The notes under the pieces are model-generated. The model saw only the letters and a list, made by a program, of their open reading frames with translations. It did no database searches and was not told where the DNA came from. A stretch of 11,190 nt of DNA from contig JAGAFH010000202.1 of assembly GCA_017612755.1 (NCBI GenBank), positions 1-11,190 on the forward strand, in the 5' to 3' direction. Of the stretch, positions 7,111 to 11,190 are shown in pieces; within the stretch, counting starts at the first letter, position 1; the number at the start of each line of letters is the position of its first letter. Source of the DNA: Clostridiales bacterium. Lineage in GTDB: Bacteria; Bacillota; Clostridia; Saccharofermentanales; Saccharofermentanaceae. A program made the translations under genes and the position numbers.

Positions 7111-8431
7111 TCTTGTCCTTGTCTTCGGGATCTTCTTCCGTCTCTACGGGCATCACATGGATAAGGACCCTGGAGATCCATCTCTCCTGGACGTGGAGGA
7201 CCTTGATGCTCAGGTTCTTATAGGTAACGACGGGATGTTCCCTCTCTTCGGGAACACGGTCCAGAAGCTGGATCACAAGTCCCGCGATGGTGTCATACTC
7301 CTCATCATCCAGTTCCATATCAAGAACATCTTCCAGATCCGAAAGGGTCATGTCTCCGGCCACGATATAGTCGCCGTTACTGAGCTTTATAAGTTCCTGC
7401 TCCTCATCGTCGAACTCGTCGGTGATATTGCCAACCAGTTCCTCCAGCATATCTTCGATGGTACAGATACCCATGGTGCCGCCGTACTCGTCCAGGATGA
7501 CAGCCAGCTGCATTCCGCAGGTCTTCATCTCGGCGAAAAGGGATGAGATCTTCCTTGTCTCATGTACGAAAAGAGGCTCCCTCATAAGAGAGGAAAGGGA
7601 GAATGACTCTTCCTTCTGGCCCAGAAGGTCCTTTATATGAAGGATACCCACCACATCATCTATAGTATCTTTATATATAGGTATCCTGGTATATCTCTCT
7701 TCCTTGGCCACCCGCATGACTTCGTCGTAGGAGGCGTCGATGGGAAGGGATACGATCTTCTTCCTGTGGGTCATGATCTCGGAAACTTCCTTGTCGTTAA
7801 ACTCGAAGACGTTCTCGATCATCTCTTTTTCTTCCTCTTCGATGTTTCCGCTCTCGGATCCCACGTCCACCATCATCCTGATCTCTTCCTCGGTGACCTT
7901 CTTGTCGTGATCTTCGGGATCGATCTTAAAGAGCCTTAAGATACCGTTGGTGGAAAGGGTCAGGAACTTAACGAAAGGCCTTGTGAAAAAACCGAAGCCC
8001 TTAACAAGTCCCGCTGCCAGGAAAGCCCACTTTTCGGGATACTTCTGGGCCACCCTCTTGGGCACCAGTTCTCCCAGCACAAGGGAAAAGTAGGAAAGGA
8101 TGATCGTGATGACGATAGTGCAGAGAGGCTCCAGCCATGCCTTCGTTCCCTCAGGATCGAAAAGGCCGGCGGCCCTTCCCGCAAAATTGCTGGCAGCGAA
8201 AGCCGATGACAGGAATCCTGCCAGGGTAACGCCTACCTGTATAGTCGCGAGGAAAGTTCCCGGGTTATCCAGGAAGCCTATGACCTTCTTTGAGTTCTTG
8301 TCGCCTTCTTCAGCCTGTTTTCTCATCTTGGCGTCATTTAAGGTGATGACGGCCATTTCCGTTCCCGAGAAAAATGCATTTACGAGAACGAAGAAAAGTA
8401 CTACCAGAAGATCGGTAACGGTCTTGACCAT
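7094..8431 (-). CDS. HlyC/CorC (CNNM) family membrane protein: DUF21, CBS pair, CorC-HlyC domain
   Basis: This 445-residue integral membrane protein belongs to the family first called hemolysin-like or CorC, now linked to magnesium/divalent-cation transport. The order of domains is complete. The DUF21/CNNM membrane domain (about 1-180) has helices near 5-25, 58-80, 103-123 and 135-158 and the family motifs SGTEMAVITLNDAKM, GVTLAGFLSS and LGELVPKRVAQKYPE. A CBS pair follows (about 216-270, VSEIMTHRKK to GILHIKDLL; and 282-339, with AVILDEYGGTMG and TIEDMLEELVG). The C-terminal CorC/HlyC-associated domain is at about 345-428, and the protein ends in an acidic, Lys-containing tail. CBS pairs in relatives bind adenine nucleotides and gate transport. 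The ATG at 8431 is the first start after an in-frame TAA. Its nearest GAGG is 15 nt away, so initiation may depend on coupling to gatB, which ends 12 nt upstream. The cation carried is inferred from the family only. Confidence 0.92.
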   Translation of the reverse strand: MVKTVTDLLVVLFFVLVNAFFSGTEMAVITLNDAKMRKQAEEGDKNSKKVIGFLDNPGTFLATIQVGVTLAGFLSSAFAASNFAGRAAGLFDPEGTKAWLEPLCTIVITIILSYFSLVLGELVPKRVAQKYPEKWAFLAAGLVKGFGFFTRPFVKFLTLSTNGILRLFKIDPEDHDKKVTEEEIRMMVDVGSESGNIEEEEKEMIENVFEFNDKEVSEIMTHRKKIVSLPIDASYDEVMRVAKEERYTRIPIYKDTIDDVVGILHIKDLLGQKEESFSLSSLMREPLFVHETRKISSLFAEMKTCGMQLAVILDEYGGTMGICTIEDMLEELVGNITDEFDDEEQELIKLSNGDYIVAGDMTLSDLEDVLDMELDDEEYDTIAGLVIQLLDRVPEEREHPVVTYKNLSIKVLHVQERWISRVLIHVMPVETEEDPEDKDKNDEQV

Positions 8432-8443
8432 ATAGTTTGATTA

Positions 8444-9883
8444 TTACCTCATCTCATCGAGAAGCTTCTGAAGGGTGGCTCTGACCGCCTGGGGGTCTGC
8501 CTTGCCCTTAAGGCTCCTCATGGACTGTCCGGTCAGGAACTGGAAGTTCTTCTCGTTTCCTGCCAGATACTCGCCCACAGCTTTGGGGTTGTTGTCGAGA
8601 ACTTCCCTGATAACAGGCTCGATAGCCGAAAGGTCGGAAACCTGGGCAAGTCCGTTCTCCTTAACATATTCTTCGGGAATAACATTCTCCTCAACTACCT
8701 TAGCCAGGACCTGCTTACCCGTCTTTCTGTTGATCTTGTTGTCATTTACCAGCTTGATGACCTCACCTACGGACTCGGTTCTGAAGTCGATCTCCTCCAT
8801 GGGCTTGCCGGTGTCATTAAAGATCTTGAGAAGATCCGTAAGGATCCAGTTGGAAGCATCCTTGGGATTTCCGCAGATCTCCGACGTCTTCTCGAAGATC
8901 TTAACGAGAGTGGTGGATCCTGTGATGATGTCCGCATCATACTCGGGGAGTCCCAGCTCCGTCATATAGCGCTCCTTCTTCTGATCGGCAAGCTCAGGCA
9001 TATTATCCTTAACTTCCTTAAGATATTCTTCGCTTATGACGATGGGCATAAGGTCGGGCTCAGGGAAATACTTATAGTCCTGGGCATTCTCCTTGGACCT
9101 CATGGCATAGGTCATCTCCTTCTCGTCATCCCAGCGGCGTGTCTCCTGGGTGATCTTTCCGCCGGCCTCGATAACGTCGATCTGTCTCTCCCTCTCATAC
9201 TCGATGGCTCTTGCGATAGCCTTGAGGGAAGCGATATTCTTCATCTCGGTCCTGGTACCGAACTCCTTCTGGCCCACAGGCCTTACGGAAAGGTTGACGT
9301 CTGCTCTCATGGAGCCTTCCTGCATCTTACAGTCGGATACGCCCAGATACTGAAGGGTATCCCTGATCTTCTCAAGATAAGCGGTTACTTCCTCTGCGCT
9401 CCTGAAGTCAGGCTCGGAAACGATCTCGATAAGAGGAACGCCGCATCTGTTGTAATCCACCATGGTCTTCTCGGTGAAGGGGTCGTGGACCAGCTTTCCT
9501 GCATCCTCCTCCATATGGATCTCGTGGATTCCGATATACTTGGTGCCTTCGGTTGTCTTGATCTCCACCTTGCCGTTCCTGCAGATGGGGAAATAGAGCT
9601 GTGACACCTGATATGCCTTGGGCAGATCGGGATAGAAGTAGTTCTTTCTGTCGAACTTGTTGTTTCTGGTGATCTCGCAGTTAAGGGCGGTTCCCGCCTT
9701 TACCGCAAACTCCACCACGCTCTTATTGAGGGTGGGAAGGGTTCCGGGCATACCGGAGCAGATCTCGCATACGTGGGTGTTGGGATCTCCTCCGAATTTG
9801 GTGGAGCATCCGCAGAATATCTTGGACTTTGTAGAAAGCTCGCAGTGGACTTCAAGTCCTATTACCATCTCAAATTCAGCCAT
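8444..9883 (-). CDS. gatB: Asp-tRNA(Asn)/Glu-tRNA(Gln) amidotransferase subunit B
   Basis: GatB is the kinase-like subunit of GatCAB, which binds misacylated Glu-tRNA(Gln) or Asp-tRNA(Asn), activates the acyl group with ATP and transamidates it with ammonia delivered from GatA. At 479 residues it has normal family length. Visible landmarks are MVIGLEVHCEL at 6-16, KFDRKNYFYPDLPKAYQ, VDYNRCGVPLIEIVSEPD, QEGSMRADVNLSVRP, and TRRWDDEKEMTYAMRSKE followed by DYKYFPEPDLMP. The C-terminal YqeY-like tRNA-binding tail ends MRSLKGKADPQAVRATLQK. Cys24, Cys26, Cys39 and Cys42 form a CxC...CxxC zinc-site pattern, which from memory is absent in some Bacillota such as B. subtilis. The start is firm: AAGGAGG at 9900-9894 is 10 nt before the ATG, and gatA's TGA ends 1 nt before it. 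Confidence 0.98.
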   Translation of the reverse strand: MAEFEMVIGLEVHCELSTKSKIFCGCSTKFGGDPNTHVCEICSGMPGTLPTLNKSVVEFAVKAGTALNCEITRNNKFDRKNYFYPDLPKAYQVSQLYFPICRNGKVEIKTTEGTKYIGIHEIHMEEDAGKLVHDPFTEKTMVDYNRCGVPLIEIVSEPDFRSAEEVTAYLEKIRDTLQYLGVSDCKMQEGSMRADVNLSVRPVGQKEFGTRTEMKNIASLKAIARAIEYERERQIDVIEAGGKITQETRRWDDEKEMTYAMRSKENAQDYKYFPEPDLMPIVISEEYLKEVKDNMPELADQKKERYMTELGLPEYDADIITGSTTLVKIFEKTSEICGNPKDASNWILTDLLKIFNDTGKPMEEIDFRTESVGEVIKLVNDNKINRKTGKQVLAKVVEENVIPEEYVKENGLAQVSDLSAIEPVIREVLDNNPKAVGEYLAGNEKNFQFLTGQSMRSLKGKADPQAVRATLQKLLDEMR

Positions 9884-9884
9884 A

Positions 9885-11190
9885 TCAGAAAGCCCTCCTT
9901 GTGTGATGATCCGTCTCCTTCTGGTAGGCGGCGGCTACAGAACACAGAAGCTCTTCAGAATAGTGCTTTCCTATGATCTGCATGCCCACGGGAAGTCCCT
10001 GGCTGTCAGTTCCGCAGGGAATGGATATGGCAGGAAGACCTACGATATTGATGAGTACTGTACAGATATCTCCCAGATACATCTTAAGAGGATCTGAAAG
10101 GCTCTCGCCTGCCTTTAATGCAGTAGTGGGTGCAACGGGTCCGATGACCACGTCATATCTCTCAAAGGCCTTGTCGAAGGCATCCTTGATAAGTGCCTTG
10201 GCACGGAGGGCCTTGTTGTAGTATGCATCATAATAGCCGGAGGAAAGAACGAAGTTTCCGAGCATGATCCTTCTCTTGACTTCCATTCCGAATCCCTCGG
10301 ATCTCGATCTGATATAAAGCTCCATCAGATCATCTACGCCTTCAGGGCAGTAACCATACTTGATGCCGTCATATCTTGAAAGATTGGAGCAGGCCTCAGC
10401 GCAGGCGATGATGTAGTAAGTGGGGATGGCATAGTCCATGATAGGCATGGGGAATGTCTTCACCTCGGCGCCTTTTTCCTCAAGGAGCTTAACGGCCTCG
10501 ATGACCTTGTCCCTTACATCCTTGTCGATACCTTCTCCGAAATACTGCTCGGGAAGACCGATCTTAAGACCTTTAACGTCAAAGTTCTTAACCTTCTCCA
10601 GATCGATAAGATCTGTCTTTGTGGAAGTCTGGTCCTTTTCGTCCAGACCGCAGATAAGGTTGAACATATAAGCCACGTCCACAACGTCCCTGCCGATAGG
10701 TCCTATCTGGTCAAGGGAAGATGCGAAAGCCACAAGTCCATATCTGGATACTGTTCCGTAGGTAGGCTTAAGTCCCGTTACGCCGCAGAAAGATGCAGGC
10801 TGCCTTATGGATCCGCCTGTATCGGAACCTAAGGAGATAAGGGCATGGTCGCAGGCAACTGCCGCTGCTGATCCGCCGGAGGATCCTCCGGGGACTCTGT
10901 TGTCACCCCAGGGATTCAGGGTAGGTCCGAAGAAACTGGTCTCGGTGGTGGAACCCATGGCGAACTCGTCCATGTTTGTCTTTCCGATGATGACCATGCC
11001 TTCATCCTTTATCTTCCTGATGACAGTTGCGTCATAGGGAGGGATAAAGTTTTCCAGCATCTTAGATCCGCAGGTGGTCTTTACGCCCTTGGTGCAGATA
11101 TTGTCCTTGATGGCGATGGGAACTCCTGCCAGTTTCCCGGTAAGGGTCCCTTCCTTTATCTTCCTGTCTGCTTCCTCGGCCTGGGCGATG
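9885..11190 (-). CDS. gatA: Asp-tRNA(Asn)/Glu-tRNA(Gln) amidotransferase subunit A (5' end beyond window)
   Basis: GatA is the glutaminase subunit of GatCAB: it hydrolyses glutamine and channels the ammonia to GatB. The frame is open to the right edge, giving 434 residues, so about 50 N-terminal residues are missing. An internal ATG at 11060 is not the start, because conserved sequence continues upstream of it ([17 protein letters not shown]). The amidase-signature triad is present: the Lys of AIKDN (codon 11108-11106), the cis-Ser in [14 protein letters not shown], and the nucleophile Ser in [13 protein letters not shown]. The C-terminal part contains LPAISIPCG and [16 protein letters not shown], both typical of GatA. 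gatB starts 1 nt after the TGA, which supports coupled synthesis of the two subunits. gatC is not visible and would be expected upstream, outside the window. Confidence 0.98.
   Translation of the reverse strand, partial: IAQAEEADRKIKEGTLTGKLAGVPIAIKDNICTKGVKTTCGSKMLENFIPPYDATVIRKIKDEGMVIIGKTNMDEFAMGSTTETSFFGPTLNPWGDNRVPGGSSGGSAAAVACDHALISLGSDTGGSIRQPASFCGVTGLKPTYGTVSRYGLVAFASSLDQIGPIGRDVVDVAYMFNLICGLDEKDQTSTKTDLIDLEKVKNFDVKGLKIGLPEQYFGEGIDKDVRDKVIEAVKLLEEKGAEVKTFPMPIMDYAIPTYYIIACAEACSNLSRYDGIKYGYCPEGVDDLMELYIRSRSEGFGMEVKRRIMLGNFVLSSGYYDAYYNKALRAKALIKDAFDKAFERYDVVIGPVAPTTALKAGESLSDPLKMYLGDICTVLINIVGLPAISIPCGTDSQGLPVGMQIIGKHYSEELLCSVAAAYQKETDHHTRRAF

Noticed and set aside
9885..11060. A complete 391-residue amidase starting at ATG 11060
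   Set aside because: The conserved GatA sequence, including the catalytic Lys motif AIKDN, continues in frame upstream to the window edge, so this ATG is internal.
1..11190. Mobile elements, CRISPR arrays, tRNA or rRNA genes, prophage or defence genes
   Set aside because: I found no transposase or integrase motifs, no regular repeat-spacer pattern, no tRNA-like cloverleaf and no abrupt change in composition. The window is almost fully occupied by recognised housekeeping genes.

Overview
All recognisable genes lie on the minus strand, so transcription runs from high to low coordinates. The protein sequences point to a bacterium of the phylum Bacillota, most likely class Clostridia. The grounds are a Gram-positive-type RNA polymerase beta subunit with an acidic tail, the GatCAB amidotransferase used where glutaminyl-tRNA synthetase is absent, AGGAGG-like ribosome binding sites, and a membrane-anchored foldase-like protein. 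Genus cannot be named from the window. Every gene is a housekeeping or common accessory gene. I see no mobile element, CRISPR array, tRNA, rRNA, defence cassette or clear foreign segment.

In transcription order, the first block (about 11190 down to 4871) is a tightly packed series. It contains gatA (5' end beyond the window), gatB, a DUF21/CBS-pair membrane transporter of the HlyC/CorC (CNNM) family, a HAD-family phosphatase, and a membrane-anchored protein with parvulin-like, apparently non-catalytic domains. Gaps are 1 nt, 12 nt, a 17-nt overlap, and 50 nt, which suggests one operon. A candidate internal promoter lies at the end of the HAD gene, ahead of the foldase-like gene. The block closes with a strong intrinsic terminator at 4810-4841.

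The second block is rpoB (865-4635) followed after 60 nt by rpoC (position 804 to beyond the left edge). The 235-nt region ahead of rpoB is the only sizeable non-coding stretch. It holds the terminator, a promoter that matches the consensus exactly (TTGACA, 17 nt, TATAAT) and starts 1 nt after the terminator T-run, a second candidate promoter with an extended -10, an inverted repeat around that second -10, and a small hairpin with a GNRA loop just ahead of the rpoB ribosome binding site.

The points worth a second look are modest. rpoBC does not follow the ribosomal protein genes rplJL and has its own promoter region. RpoB has glycine where methionine is usual in the rifampicin pocket and carries a 70-residue acidic tail. 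The foldase-like protein appears to have two parvulin folds without catalytic residues. I did not find a previously undescribed system here.
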